A stretch of 64,000 nt of DNA from Desulfocapsa sp. (lineage in GTDB: Bacteria > Desulfobacterota > Desulfobulbia > Desulfobulbales > Desulfocapsaceae), in NCBI GenBank assembly GCA_022712895.1, contig JAFLJS010000051.1, positions 62,001-126,000 of the forward strand, written 5' to 3'. The notes below the pieces were generated by a model that was given only the letters and a program-made list of their open reading frames with translations, was not told where the DNA came from and ran no database searches. Made by a program: the position numbers and the translations under genes. Shown in pieces: positions 53,154-63,017 of this stretch (position 1 is the first letter of the stretch; each line of letters opens with the position of its first letter).

Positions 53154-53444
53154 TTTACCACATACCTTCTTTATATCAGGGGCAGGAGGCGACAGACAAC
53201 CCAGCAACAACTTTCTCTCACTATCAGTTACTTCTGCACCACGTTTTTTAATCATCCGTTTCAAGGTTGACTTCCAGCCACGTTTTGATCGCTCTCCTAC
53301 CTGTTTACAAACGCGTTCTAAATAGTGACATTCCGTACAACGTAATTCCAATAACTCTGCGCACTCTGGTGTCGTCGCTTCAGTTTGAGCCCCGGCAACT
53401 CCCGCGCTACAGATCATTATTACAAGAACAAAACACAACCTCAT
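53151..53444 (-). CDS. small periplasmic monoheme-type cytochrome c
   Basis: A 97-residue secreted protein: signal peptide (1-19, ending AGA), one CxxCH site (CTECH near residue 36), then a YLERVCKQVG and W-x-x-T-x-x-R-M segment as seen in small c-type cytochrome domains where a Met could be the distal heme ligand. Partner and role unknown; it may be co-transcribed with, or stand just after, the gene at 53460-54731, 15 nt upstream. Confidence 0.75.
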   Translation of the reverse strand: MRLCFVLVIMICSAGVAGAQTEATTPECAELLELRCTECHYLERVCKQVGERSKRGWKSTLKRMIKKRGAEVTDSERKLLLGCLSPPAPDIKKVCGK

Positions 53445-53459
53445 ACTTCCCCTCTTTAA

Positions 53460-54731
53460 TTACACGAGAGCATTATTTCCATTCCTGGCTTCCACCGATG
53501 CCAACCCTCGTTCTCTTAGCTGCTCCGGAAAGAGATTAGCCAACAAGTCACGTTCTTCCAACTGACTACGCCGCATTAAACGAAAGCGTGCCATTTGTTG
53601 CACTTCTACCTGTCGAATTTCTACCACACTGCGCAAAAAGGACTGTGCTTCCGTGGCTTCTCTTTCCACTACTGTCTCTGCATTCTCACTTGCATTTCCG
53701 TTTATAGCAAGCTTAATTTCCTGGAGAGGCCGAACCTCCCCTTCCTCAGTCAGAAAAAAGCCGGAGGCAGCAACTTCTCCCAAAAGTTTATTCTTGGAAT
53801 CCCTCAGTTCAAAGGATGTCTGGTCATGGGTAAGACTTATTGCCCCGACACCAGCTTCAGCAAGGCTAATCAATTCTTCTCCTTCAGGACTTCCCGGTTT
53901 CCAGATCCGAAGTTTTGAAAATACGGGGTCATTCTCATCAATCCAGCCATTTGCATCAAAATCGTGTTTTGCGAGCTCTTGAAAGCCATGGCCGGTTGTC
54001 GGGCCAAAAAGCTCTGTACCATTATTGATTAACCCATCATTATTCAAATCAAGGGCTAAAAATCCACTCCCCGGTTGTAAAGAAAAAGATTCGTCGTCCT
54101 GCCCGTCACTATCCAGGTCAAATTGGAAACTCTTATTGATAAGCATACGCAAATCACAATCAAAGGAGAAGACCAACGGATCCATCAAAATACCGCCAGC
54201 TGCACGCCAGGCGACACTTTCCCTCACCATTGATTCCCGTTCCATACTGAGATCAAGAGAAAAACTGATATTCCTCCCATCGGCGAGCTGAACAGAGCCG
54301 GAAGAGTGGACAGATACTTTCTCATAGTGATAACTGGTGATGTGCGATGTCAGAGAAAATATTGCCTGTTGCCCCGGTGGGCTAACCGGTTCAGACAGCA
54401 CAATACTTCCACCATTCCTCAATCCAGGAACTCTGTGCAAACGAAGTCGATGCCCCATCACTTCTTGTGTCATTTGCTCAACGACCTGATTTGCCGTTGT
54501 TTCATACTTTGTCTCACCGTCAGAACCCTCCACCGCACTTGTGGCGGTAAGCGTTTGAGATTGACGATTCTCCTCAATCCTCTCCCTGCTGACACCTGAC
54601 CTTCCAGGTAACCGCAGCTGAAACTCAGGCTGCTCTCCCTGTGTAGCTGCCACTAACTGTGTACTTCTTCCAGTCACATCCTTGTGTTCTACTGACGCGT
54701 CCATGCTGATTTGTGAAGTGTTAATTCTCAT
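53460..54731 (-). CDS. EF-hand-like calcium-binding protein of unknown function
   Basis: A 423-residue protein without a clear signal peptide. The N-terminal third is polar and low-complexity. The middle carries three Asp-rich, dockerin/EF-hand-like loops: DLDSDGQDD near 217, DLNNDGLINNGTELFG near 235 and DFDANGWIDENDPVF near 265. This block (D-N-D-G then ELFG, then F-x-x-L-R-I-W, then LAEAGVGAISL) is also known from ends of large RTX or adhesin-type proteins. Leading role: calcium binding; export route and function unknown. Confidence 0.65.
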   Translation of the reverse strand: MRINTSQISMDASVEHKDVTGRSTQLVAATQGEQPEFQLRLPGRSGVSRERIEENRQSQTLTATSAVEGSDGETKYETTANQVVEQMTQEVMGHRLRLHRVPGLRNGGSIVLSEPVSPPGQQAIFSLTSHITSYHYEKVSVHSSGSVQLADGRNISFSLDLSMERESMVRESVAWRAAGGILMDPLVFSFDCDLRMLINKSFQFDLDSDGQDDESFSLQPGSGFLALDLNNDGLINNGTELFGPTTGHGFQELAKHDFDANGWIDENDPVFSKLRIWKPGSPEGEELISLAEAGVGAISLTHDQTSFELRDSKNKLLGEVAASGFFLTEEGEVRPLQEIKLAINGNASENAETVVEREATEAQSFLRSVVEIRQVEVQQMARFRLMRRSQLEERDLLANLFPEQLRERGLASVEARNGNNALV

Positions 54732-55075
54732 GCCACTCCTCCTGCGTCAAAATCATATTATGGCTGGTAGCCGTTTTCTCTTTTTCAGATCTTCAGAAAA
54801 AGAGACTTATTGATTCATATCGACAAATGTAAAAAAAAATTAATGGTGTAACGGCCCGATTAATTTTAAAAGAGTTTCTTTACATGTCAGGTGCTAGAGG
54901 CGAGGCAACAAAACAGGCAGCATTTTCCATTCTGACATCAGGGTATTGTTACAAAATCACATGACAACGCACAGACCATAAGCAAATTATTGCCAGCAGC
55001 ATCGTTCTATGGTACCTCTTTTTTGATGTACCTGGAAAACACTCGCTGGGCTTATTCACTTTTATGGAGCAATAT
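54732..55075. other. intergenic region, divergent promoters expected
   Basis: 344 nt between divergent genes. A short inverted repeat (CTCTTTTTC at about 54778 facing GAAAAAGAG at about 54803) is the only structure noted. No promoter stands out enough to call. Confidence 0.3.
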
Positions 55076-55669
55076 ATGCTTACAAAAACCTGTGCCGCCA
55101 TTCTGTTGTGTCTTTTTACATTCATGCCTACTGCGATAGTTGCTGAAGAACAAGACCCCGTTATTCAGACCATAGAAAAGGCCATATCCGAATACAAAAA
55201 ACAGAGCTACAGCAATGCCGCAACCAACCTTGATTACGCAAGCCAGCTGATTCGGCAGAAAAAGGGTGAAGCTTTAAGTGCATTCCTGCCCGATGCCCTG
55301 GAAGGCTGGACAGCCAGTAAAAGTAAATCTCAGGTAACAGCAGCCTCTCTGTTTGGTGGTGGTCTCACCGCAGAGCGTGACTACACAAAAGAGAACGCCA
55401 GGATACATATAACCATTATTACCGACTCCCCACTACTGCAACCCATGATCATGATGTTTTCCAATCCCATTTTTGCAGCATCTGCCGGACGCTTTGAACT
55501 GATCAATGGTTACAAAGGCATAATCAAGCACCAGAATAACGGCGGTGATGTAAATATTGTGCTGAATAATCGCTTTCTAGTGACTGTTAAGGGACGGAAC
55601 GTGAGCGAAGAGGAATTAGTGGATTACGCCAAACATATTGACCTAAAAGGAGTTGCGAACCTCCCATAA
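55076..55669 (+). CDS. secreted protein of unknown function
   Basis: A 197-residue protein with a signal peptide (to about residue 23, ending VAEE). The mature part has a helical N-terminus (IEKAISEYKKQSYSNAATNLDYA, TPR-like) and then a beta-rich domain (AFLPDALEGWTASKSK, ASLFGGGLTAERDYTK). The ATG at 55076 has GGAG upstream; an ORF from 55064 is less likely. I do not recognise a named family. Confidence 0.65.
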   Translation: MLTKTCAAILLCLFTFMPTAIVAEEQDPVIQTIEKAISEYKKQSYSNAATNLDYASQLIRQKKGEALSAFLPDALEGWTASKSKSQVTAASLFGGGLTAERDYTKENARIHITIITDSPLLQPMIMMFSNPIFAASAGRFELINGYKGIIKHQNNGGDVNIVLNNRFLVTVKGRNVSEEELVDYAKHIDLKGVANLP

Positions 55670-55931
55670 CAGTAAACGAATTCTACAGAGATGGCCTGAT
55701 CGGTTATTTTTGCTGGAGCCCGCCACTGCCGGTCTGACGAAATTAAGGCCTTCTTCCACCGGCAGCGGCGTTTAAAACACTTACAGGAAACGTATCTTTG
55801 CCTATCCTCTCTTCCTGCATAGTATACTATAGCCTGAAGAGGGAGCAGACAAACCTACATTCCCTGTAAGCATTTTAAACATTGCTAAAATCACAAAAAC
55901 AAAACCATTACTTATTGTTACTATTACGACT

Positions 55932-56093
55932 ATGGCTGATAACAAAAACACCATCGCAGACGAAATCATCCTCAAAGTATCCAAGGAAATTGCAGTAAAA
56001 TTTATTGAAGTGGGCCGCCTCACTCCAGCCACATTCGAGAGCACATTTCAAAAAATTTACGACACTGTAAAGCAGACTGTGGATAAAAAATAA
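55932..56093 (+). CDS. small conserved-looking protein upstream of mpl
   Basis: A 53-residue ORF (MADNKNTIADEIILKV to a C-terminal DKK) whose stop TAA overlaps the mpl start ATG by one base. It is a charged two-helix protein without membrane segment or Cys; VKFIEVGRLTP and FQKIYDTVK look like amphipathic helices. Coupling to mpl and normal codon use suggest a real gene; function unknown. Confidence 0.6.
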   Translation: MADNKNTIADEIILKVSKEIAVKFIEVGRLTPATFESTFQKIYDTVKQTVDKK

Positions 56094-57538
56094 TGGAGCT
56101 GAACAAAGAGTTAAACCACGCCCCCGAGAATATTCACCATATCCACATTATGGGAGTATGTGGCACCGGAATGGCAGCCCTTGCAGGGATGCTGAAAAGT
56201 GCGGGTTTCGAAATCAGCGGCTCTGACAAGGCTGTATACCCACCCATGTCATTGTTTCTGGAGGAGATGCAGATCACCGTATTTGACGGTTATGGAGCAC
56301 AAAACCTTGAGCCACAACCCGATCTTGTTATCGTCGGCAACGTTATCACCCGCAAAAACCCGGAAGCAATAGCGCTTGCCAAGACCGATATCCCATATCT
56401 TTCATTTCCCCAGGCACTAGCTCACTTTTTCATTCAGAACCGCACATCTTTGGTGGTAACCGGCACCCACGGCAAAACCACAACCTCGTCCCTGCTTGCC
56501 TCCTGTCTATATAGAGCAAACCTTGATCCGACCTTTATGATTGGTGGAATTGTACGTGAATTTGATGCAAACTTTCGTCTTGGTAACGGAGAACACTTTA
56601 TATCTGAGGGAGATGAGTACGACACCGCATTTTTCGATAAAGAATCGAAATTCCTTCATTATCGTCCTGACATTGCAATCATCACCTCCGTTGAATTTGA
56701 CCATGCCGATATCTTTGAAAATCTTGACGCCATCAAGCGCTCTTTTAAAAAGTTCGTGTCGCTGCTTCCCAAAGATGGGCTAATTATTGCCCACCTTGAC
56801 GATCCCAACGTGGTGGAAGTGGTTGCGAATGCTCCTTGCGAAGTACAGGGCTACGGTGAAAACATAAATCTGGACTGGTCACTTACGGATGTAAAAGCTG
56901 ATGGTGGCACAACCCACTTTAGGGTAAATCATAAGGGCCAAGAATGGGCGAACTTACGCGTCCAACTCCCTGGAAAGCACAACTGTCTAAATGCACTCGC
57001 TGTTGCAGCAGTGCTGCATCATGCTGGTGTTACACCAGAAACCATAAATAAAGGGTTATCCCTCTTCGGTGGCATAAAACGGCGGCAGGAGGTACGAGGT
57101 ATCGTCAATAATATTACTGTCATTGACGATTTTGCCCACCATCCAACCGCTGTCAAAGAGACCATCCAAGCTCTTAAAAATGCTTACGAGGGCCAACGAC
57201 TGGTCACCGTTTTCGAGCCACGCACCAACTCCTCCAGACGTGCTATCTTCCAACAGGATTACATCCCCTGTTTTGATGCCTCTGACCTCACATTTATCCG
57301 TGAACCAGTTCCTCTGGAAAGCGTAGCCAAAAAAGATCTCTTTTCTGCAAAACAGTTAACCAGTGACATCAATAAACGTGGAAAACACGCAATATCCTGC
57401 CCGGACACCGAAAGTATCCTAACACAGCTTCTCCCCATCCTTAAGGCAAACGACGTCGTTGCAATACTCTCCAATGGTGGCTTTGACAATATCCATAATA
57501 GATTGTTGAAGCAGCTGCATACAGGTAAAGCTGCTTGA
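56093..57538 (+). CDS. mpl: UDP-N-acetylmuramate tripeptide ligase
   Basis: Mur-ligase family enzyme of 481 residues that joins recycled L-Ala-gamma-D-Glu-meso-DAP to UDP-MurNAc. Glycine-rich start HIMGVCGTGMAALAGML, ATP loop TGTHGKTTT near 122-130, EGDEYDTAFFDK and NCLNALAVAA support Mpl over MurC. With an AmpG-like permease in the window it indicates murein recycling. Confidence 0.93.
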   Translation: MELNKELNHAPENIHHIHIMGVCGTGMAALAGMLKSAGFEISGSDKAVYPPMSLFLEEMQITVFDGYGAQNLEPQPDLVIVGNVITRKNPEAIALAKTDIPYLSFPQALAHFFIQNRTSLVVTGTHGKTTTSSLLASCLYRANLDPTFMIGGIVREFDANFRLGNGEHFISEGDEYDTAFFDKESKFLHYRPDIAIITSVEFDHADIFENLDAIKRSFKKFVSLLPKDGLIIAHLDDPNVVEVVANAPCEVQGYGENINLDWSLTDVKADGGTTHFRVNHKGQEWANLRVQLPGKHNCLNALAVAAVLHHAGVTPETINKGLSLFGGIKRRQEVRGIVNNITVIDDFAHHPTAVKETIQALKNAYEGQRLVTVFEPRTNSSRRAIFQQDYIPCFDASDLTFIREPVPLESVAKKDLFSAKQLTSDINKRGKHAISCPDTESILTQLLPILKANDVVAILSNGGFDNIHNRLLKQLHTGKAA

Positions 57539-57668
57539 CCATTCGACTATTTTAGCGTAGTATTAATTGCTCATTCATTCCAAGGCTTAAATCTTCTTTC
57601 ACAATACCTGTGAAAAATTAAAGATTCGACAAGCTTTATTATTTTATTATTTTCAAGGGGACCCCATT

Positions 57669-58799
57669 ATGAAACTCGCTGTCCTTAAAGAGACCGAAGA
57701 GGGCGAAAACAGGGTTGCTATCATCCCAGATTCTATCAAACGGCTGAGTAAAAAAGGCTTTGATGTATTGATAGAAGCAGGTGCTGGATTGGCCTCTGGA
57801 CATAGTGATCAGGATTACACGGATAAAGGTGCCACCATCTTTGCTACAGCTGCTGAGCTCATTGCTCAAAGTGACTGTATCATAAAGGTACGGCCACCAT
57901 CCATGGAAGAAGCCGACGCCTTAAAGGACGGTTCTTTTTATATTTCCATCATTCAGTCCACGTTACGCCACGATCTTGTCAAAAAACTGCAGGAGAAAAA
58001 AATCACGGCCTTTGGTCTTGATATCATTCCTCGTACAACTCTTGCCCAGTCCATGGATGTCCTTTCCTCCATGAGTACCATTTCAGGATACAAATCGGTA
58101 TTGCTGGCTGCTGACAATATCAACAGGTTCTTCCCCATGCTTATGACTGCTGCGGGCACTGTTGCCCCGGCAAAGGTTCTGGTACTAGGAGCCGGCGTTG
58201 CAGGCCTTATGGCCTGTGCCACTGCTAAACGGCTGGGTGGAATTGTTGAAGCCTTCGACGTTCGCCCTGAAGTGCGTGATCAAGTGGCATCGGTTGGTGC
58301 CAAATTTGTTGAAGTTCCCGTTGAAGAAGACGGGTCCGGCGGCGGAGGATATGCTAAAGAGATGTCCGATGAGTACAAGAAAAAGCAGGCCGAGCTTATC
58401 TCCAAACATATTGCAAAATCAGACGTTGTTATCCCAACAGCTCTGATCCCCGGAAGAAAAGCTCCAATCCTTATCAGTGAAGAGCAGGTTAAATCCATGA
58501 AACCAGGATCAATAATTGTTGACCTTGCTGCTGAAATGGGCGGCAACTGTGCTCTCACAACAGTTGGTGAAACCACTGTTGAACATGGTGTAACCATCGT
58601 TGGCCACGCCAATCTACCTTCCACCATGTCGTATCATGCATCGCAAATGTTTTCCAAAAACGTAGAGAAATTCCTCTTCCACCTTTCTGACGAGAATGGT
58701 TTCAAAATGGATATGGAAGATGAAATCACCAGCGGTTCACTGGTCACCAAAGATGGCGAGGTCATTCATGAACTGACCAAGTCACTCATGGCCGCTTAA
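57669..58799 (+). CDS. pntA: NAD(P) transhydrogenase subunit alpha 1
   Basis: Soluble NAD(H)-binding domain I of the proton-translocating transhydrogenase, 376 residues. Starts MKLAVLKET, with the NAD fold VLVLGAGVAGLMACATAKRLG near 172-192 and the mobile loop around 225-235. The alpha subunit is split into two genes here (as in many proteobacteria), the membrane part following 10 nt later. AAGGGG ribosome-binding site upstream. Confidence 0.95.
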   Translation: MKLAVLKETEEGENRVAIIPDSIKRLSKKGFDVLIEAGAGLASGHSDQDYTDKGATIFATAAELIAQSDCIIKVRPPSMEEADALKDGSFYISIIQSTLRHDLVKKLQEKKITAFGLDIIPRTTLAQSMDVLSSMSTISGYKSVLLAADNINRFFPMLMTAAGTVAPAKVLVLGAGVAGLMACATAKRLGGIVEAFDVRPEVRDQVASVGAKFVEVPVEEDGSGGGGYAKEMSDEYKKKQAELISKHIAKSDVVIPTALIPGRKAPILISEEQVKSMKPGSIIVDLAAEMGGNCALTTVGETTVEHGVTIVGHANLPSTMSYHASQMFSKNVEKFLFHLSDENGFKMDMEDEITSGSLVTKDGEVIHELTKSLMAA

Positions 58800-58809
58800 G
58801 GAGAAAAAA

Positions 58810-59115
58810 ATGGATACAGGAACAATCATCATTGGTTTGACCATTTTTGTACTGGCCTGCTTTGCAGGGGCCGAGCTTATTTCAAAAGTGCCACAAACCT
58901 TACACACCCCGCTTATGTCCGCATCGAATGCCATTTCAGGTGTTGCTATCCTTGGTGCATTACTAGCCACTGGACGCCCAGAAGGAATTGATGCCGAATC
59001 CATACTTGGATTTTTTGCGGTTATATTTGCCACTGTCAACGTGGTGGGTGGATACATGGTAACGGACAGAATGCTTCAGATGTTCAAGAAAAAGAAGCGG
59101 AAGAAAAAAGAATAG
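58810..59115 (+). CDS. pntA2: NAD(P) transhydrogenase subunit alpha 2 (membrane)
   Basis: A 101-residue membrane subunit with three hydrophobic segments and LHTPLMSASNAISGV, the conserved segment of PntAB. It ends in a Lys-rich tail. Together with PntB it makes the proton channel, coupling proton flow to hydride transfer from NADH to NADP+. Confidence 0.93.
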   Translation: MDTGTIIIGLTIFVLACFAGAELISKVPQTLHTPLMSASNAISGVAILGALLATGRPEGIDAESILGFFAVIFATVNVVGGYMVTDRMLQMFKKKKRKKKE

Positions 59116-59135
59116 TACAACCAGAGAGTTAAGTT

Positions 59136-60518
59136 ATGTCTACTGTTAATATTATCGATTTCATATATCTGATATCAGCTGTACTATTCATGCTCGGTAT
59201 CAAAAATCTGAGTTCTCCTGCCACGGCAAAATTCGGAAACAAACTGTCCATGGCTGGAATGCTTGTGGCTATCGCTGCCACACTCGCCTCTCCGGATATG
59301 TTCGGCTACACCATGATCATCATCGCCATGGCAATTGGTGCTGCCATTGGCGGTACCGCAGCGGTTAAGGTTGAGATGACTTCAATGCCCGAGATGATCG
59401 CACTCTTTAACGGTTGTGGTGGTGCAGCTTCAGCACTCGTTGCCATGGCAGAATTTAATGGCCACACCGGTGCATTTGCAGGATTCACCATGATTACCCT
59501 GCTCCTCTCCGTGATTATTGGCGGGCTGACCTTTACCGGCTCAATCATTGCCTATACTAAACTACAGGGTATTATTTCAACCCGGCCTATCACCTATCCT
59601 TTCCAGCAGGTCGTGAACGCTGGCATTGTACTCTTAACATTTTTTCTTGCCTATCTGGTATTTCAAAACCCTGCCAACACCTTTGCATTTGTGCTCATTA
59701 TTGCTCTGGCATTAGTTCTTGGTGTATTGGCTGTTATCCCGATTGGTGGCGCAGATATGCCGGTTATTGTTTCACTGCTGAACTCCTACTCAGGGCTTGC
59801 AGTTTCCATGACGGGTTTTGCTCTAAACAACAACGCACTTATTATCGTTGGCTCTCTTGTTGGTGCCTCCGGCCTCTTCCTTACCAGAATCATGTGCCAG
59901 GCGATGAACCGCTCACTGGCTAATGTCCTGTTTGGTGCATTTGGAGCCATTGACGACTCCGTTGCAGATGCGGGAGAAGGGCCCACAGGTTCCATGAAAG
60001 GTTTTGATGTTGAAGATGTTGCCATTGCCGTTGAAAATGCCGAATCTGTCATTATTGTTCCCGGTTATGGAATGGCTGCCGCACAGGCCCAGCACGTGAC
60101 TCGTGAACTTGGCGATTACCTTATCGACGAAGGCATCAAGGTTCGTTACGCAATCCATTCTGTTGCCGGTCGTATGCCGGGACACATGAATGTTCTCCTT
60201 GCTGAAGCGGATGTTTCTTATGATCTGCTTTTTGCCATGGAAGATATCAACGATGATTTCTCCACAACCGATGTCGTGCTCGTTATTGGTGCCAATGATG
60301 TTGTAAACCCTGCTGCGAAAACCAATCCAAGCAGTCCCATCTATGGCATGCCGGTACTGGATGTTGAAGATGCACGGACCGTTGTTGTCCTGAAACGTTC
60401 CATGAATGTTGGTTTTGCCGGAATTGAGAATGAGTTGTTCTTTAAAGATAACACCATGATGCTCTTTGGTGATGCAAAAGATTCTATCCAGAAACTGCTT
60501 TCAGCAGTAAGAGAATAA
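59136..60518 (+). CDS. pntB: NAD(P) transhydrogenase subunit beta
   Basis: A 460-residue subunit with about eight membrane segments and a C-terminal NADP(H)-binding domain III: IIVPGYGMAAAQAQH near 303-320, IHSVAGRMPGHMNVLLAEA and IGANDVVNPAA. Completes the pntA1-pntA2-pntB operon, which is closed by a strong terminator. Confidence 0.95.
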   Translation: MSTVNIIDFIYLISAVLFMLGIKNLSSPATAKFGNKLSMAGMLVAIAATLASPDMFGYTMIIIAMAIGAAIGGTAAVKVEMTSMPEMIALFNGCGGAASALVAMAEFNGHTGAFAGFTMITLLLSVIIGGLTFTGSIIAYTKLQGIISTRPITYPFQQVVNAGIVLLTFFLAYLVFQNPANTFAFVLIIALALVLGVLAVIPIGGADMPVIVSLLNSYSGLAVSMTGFALNNNALIIVGSLVGASGLFLTRIMCQAMNRSLANVLFGAFGAIDDSVADAGEGPTGSMKGFDVEDVAIAVENAESVIIVPGYGMAAAQAQHVTRELGDYLIDEGIKVRYAIHSVAGRMPGHMNVLLAEADVSYDLLFAMEDINDDFSTTDVVLVIGANDVVNPAAKTNPSSPIYGMPVLDVEDARTVVVLKRSMNVGFAGIENELFFKDNTMMLFGDAKDSIQKLLSAVRE

Positions 60519-60545
60519 CAACACTTCGCTGGTAAATCTTTTATA

Positions 60546-60580
60546 AGGGCGAATTGAGATGATCTCAATTCGCCTTTCTT
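60546..60580 (+). terminator. intrinsic terminator of pnt operon
   Basis: GGCGAATTGAGAT and its complement ATCTCAATTCGCC form a perfect long stem with a minimal loop, followed by TTTCTT, 28 nt after the pntB stop. Confidence 0.9.
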
Positions 60581-60710
60581 GATGGCGTCGTGAAAACTCT
60601 TCATCTTCTTCGTCACTGCTAATTTGTTGTTGTTGTTACAACGTACAACGTACGTCACACTCCATCAGATTAGCATTCCTCGAATATGAAGTTTTTCACT
60701 TAGCCATCTA
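60581..60710 (-). repeat. long-hairpin dispersed repeat, copy 3
   Basis: Outer arms GATGGC-GTC-GTGAAAACT and the complement of AGTTTTTCAC-TTA-GCCATC, inner arms GCTAATCTG-type and CAAATTAGC. Conserved blocks on the minus strand: ATTCGAGG, GACGTACGTTG and GACGAAGAAGATGAAGAGTTTT. Same layout as copies 1 and 2, reverse orientation, between pntB and tilS. Confidence 0.7.
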
Positions 60711-60767
60711 AATTTTCCAGGCTTTTCTTTTTTGGTTTTGCTCATTTTGGCAAAAGGTTTAAAACTG

Positions 60768-62159
60768 TTGAAAAATCGTATCCTTCGCTTTCTACAGACA
60801 AATCATATTTTTGAAACAAATAGGCAAGCCATCGTAATTGCAGTTTCCGGTGGCTCTGACTCTGTTGCACTGCTCCACATTCTTTCCGTCCTCTATCCCG
60901 AAAATCAACGTATTGCTGTTTATATCGATCATGGCCTGCGTCCCCATGAAACACCAGCTGAAAAAGTACTGGTTGAAGCACTTGCCGTTTCATGTTCTGC
61001 CACTTTTATCTCTTTAGCGGTCGATGTGGCAAGTGAACAAAAAGAAAAAAAAGGTTCCCTTGAAGAAACGGCGCGTCATTTACGCTACAAGGCCCTTGAG
61101 AGGGTTCGCAAACAGTACAAGGGCCGATACATTGCTGTGGGACATACCAGCGACGATCAGGCAGAAGAGGTGCTGTTGCGTTTAATCCGAGGCAGCGGAT
61201 CTGCAGGTCTCAGCGGCATGGCAATAGAGAATGGTTTTATCATTCGTCCCCTGTTACATGAATCTAAAAAAACGCTTCGCAACTACCTCAAAGAACAGAA
61301 CATTACTTACTGCGAAGACAGCAGCAACAAGGATCTTCGTTTTCTGCGCAACAAAATCCGCCACAACCTGTTGCCAGACCTTGAGCAGGACTACAATAAA
61401 TCGATACGGAAAACTCTCATTCAAACTGCTGCTATTTTAGACGAAGAAAACAAACTACTGGACACCTTGACGGCCAAGGTCTTTCTTAAATTGTGCATTG
61501 TTGACCAGGAACAATTAACACTGGACTATGCTGGGATTGTAAAAGAACACATTGCCATTCAAAGACGTATATTTGAAAAAATATGCTGGCAGATGTCAGC
61601 AAAACCATCCTTTAAACAAATTGCAAGCTTATGTGATCTCAGCCTTTCACAAAACGGGACTGAAATACATCTGGCACATGGATTACGAGCAATTAAACAA
61701 CAGGAGAATATTCTCTTCTACTATCCTGTAAAAAAAGCTGGCTATCGTGGCTCTGCAATTCTCCATAAGAACTTTGCAACAATCACTATTCAAAGCCCCG
61801 GAACCACCTGTGTCCCTGAGCTGGGCTACAAATTAACGATCCGTCAAAATGACTTCTGCGAAGAACTGCTTTCTCAAGCAAATACCCTAATTGTGGATAA
61901 CTCGCGGATATCCTTTCCACTCACCCTACGTCACCATTATGATGGTGAGACATTCCACCCTTTAGGCAGCCCTGGATCAAAAAAAATCTCCCGCTTTTTG
62001 ACAGATCAGAAAATCCCTGCCACAAAAAAAACAAATTTCCCCATCCTACTGGCTGATAGATCTATCCTGGCTGTTGTGGGAATAAGAATCGACAACAGAT
62101 ACCGCACCCAATATAACACTTCAACATGCCTGCAACTTCAATGGACAAAAGCTGAGTAA
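60768..62159 (+). CDS. tilS: tRNA(Ile)-lysidine synthase
   Basis: Adds lysine to C34 of tRNA-Ile(CAU). PP-loop SGGSDS near residue 31, DHGLRPH, GHTSDDQAEEVLLRLIRGSG, and a C-terminal TilS domain (FHPLGSPGSKKISRFL). There is no ATG before the core; TTG at 60768 (giving 463 residues) has AAAAGG about 9 nt upstream, and a TTG at 60732 is the alternative. It begins just after repeat copy 3. Confidence 0.9.
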   Translation: MKNRILRFLQTNHIFETNRQAIVIAVSGGSDSVALLHILSVLYPENQRIAVYIDHGLRPHETPAEKVLVEALAVSCSATFISLAVDVASEQKEKKGSLEETARHLRYKALERVRKQYKGRYIAVGHTSDDQAEEVLLRLIRGSGSAGLSGMAIENGFIIRPLLHESKKTLRNYLKEQNITYCEDSSNKDLRFLRNKIRHNLLPDLEQDYNKSIRKTLIQTAAILDEENKLLDTLTAKVFLKLCIVDQEQLTLDYAGIVKEHIAIQRRIFEKICWQMSAKPSFKQIASLCDLSLSQNGTEIHLAHGLRAIKQQENILFYYPVKKAGYRGSAILHKNFATITIQSPGTTCVPELGYKLTIRQNDFCEELLSQANTLIVDNSRISFPLTLRHHYDGETFHPLGSPGSKKISRFLTDQKIPATKKTNFPILLADRSILAVVGIRIDNRYRTQYNTSTCLQLQWTKAE

Positions 62160-62367
62160 TCGAATTTACTGTAGAAAAGCATCTAAACTATTGATTTGTC
62201 CCTTTCAGCCAATGATGGTAGTAGCAACAATGAGGGACGAAAGACTACTACTCTTTTCAGTATCTCCTTGAAGGGTAAAAGTAGCGTAACCAAATTCTTC
62301 CCGAAAAAACAAAGGGAATTGTTAAGGCACTAACAAGCAGCCACAAACCATCAAAAAATAGAGCCAT

Positions 62368-63006
62368 ATGCAAAACGAACTCGCAGCCAGCAAAGACAAC
62401 AGCCAAAACCTGCAAGAGGTATCCGTGACACCCCAATCAGATACCTGTCTTATTGCTTGCCCTATCTTCCAAAGAGAACTGGAAAGTGTTCTCCTGGAAC
62501 TTGGCCTTGCACCCTCCATCAAGTACATGCATTACACCATCCACAACAATCCTTTGGTGATGGAAGAACAGTTAGTCGAAAAAGTTACCGATGCAAAAAA
62601 ATCCACACAAAACGTGCGTTTTCTTGTGGGGAAGCACTGTAAAGGCAAGCGTGACATTAATGAGGTGGTTGAGAGCTGTAACGGTAAAATTCCTCAGGCC
62701 AGAAATTGCATTGATATGCTGATTGGCAGTGAACTCACCAAAGAGCTACAGAAAAACAGAACTTCTCTGATGACTCCGGCCTGGATTCGTATGATTAATC
62801 AGTCCATTGCTGATGGCCAGTGGTCGGTGACTGATGCCCGGGTCAACCTGGGATGGTACAATAAGATTTTGATTCTTGATACCGGAGTGGAACCATTAGA
62901 TGATGAACAGATTATGGAGTTTTACGATCTGACTCAGGTAGAGATAGATATCCTGCCAGTGAACCTGAAACACTTCAAGGCATTACTACAGGAGTTGTTG
63001 CAGTAA
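62368..63006 (+). CDS. DUF1638-like protein
   Basis: A 212-residue protein resembling DUF1638: LIACPIFQRELESVLLEL, Y-M-H-Y-x-I-H-N-N-P, VRFLVGKHCKG and RNCIDMLIGS, a later TPAW block, and a C-terminal LDTGVEPLDDEQ. DUF1638 proteins often accompany corrinoid methyl-transfer genes, none of which are in this window. Function unknown. It converges with selB. Confidence 0.65.
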   Translation: MQNELAASKDNSQNLQEVSVTPQSDTCLIACPIFQRELESVLLELGLAPSIKYMHYTIHNNPLVMEEQLVEKVTDAKKSTQNVRFLVGKHCKGKRDINEVVESCNGKIPQARNCIDMLIGSELTKELQKNRTSLMTPAWIRMINQSIADGQWSVTDARVNLGWYNKILILDTGVEPLDDEQIMEFYDLTQVEIDILPVNLKHFKALLQELLQ

Positions 63007-63017
63007 GAAACAGGTGC

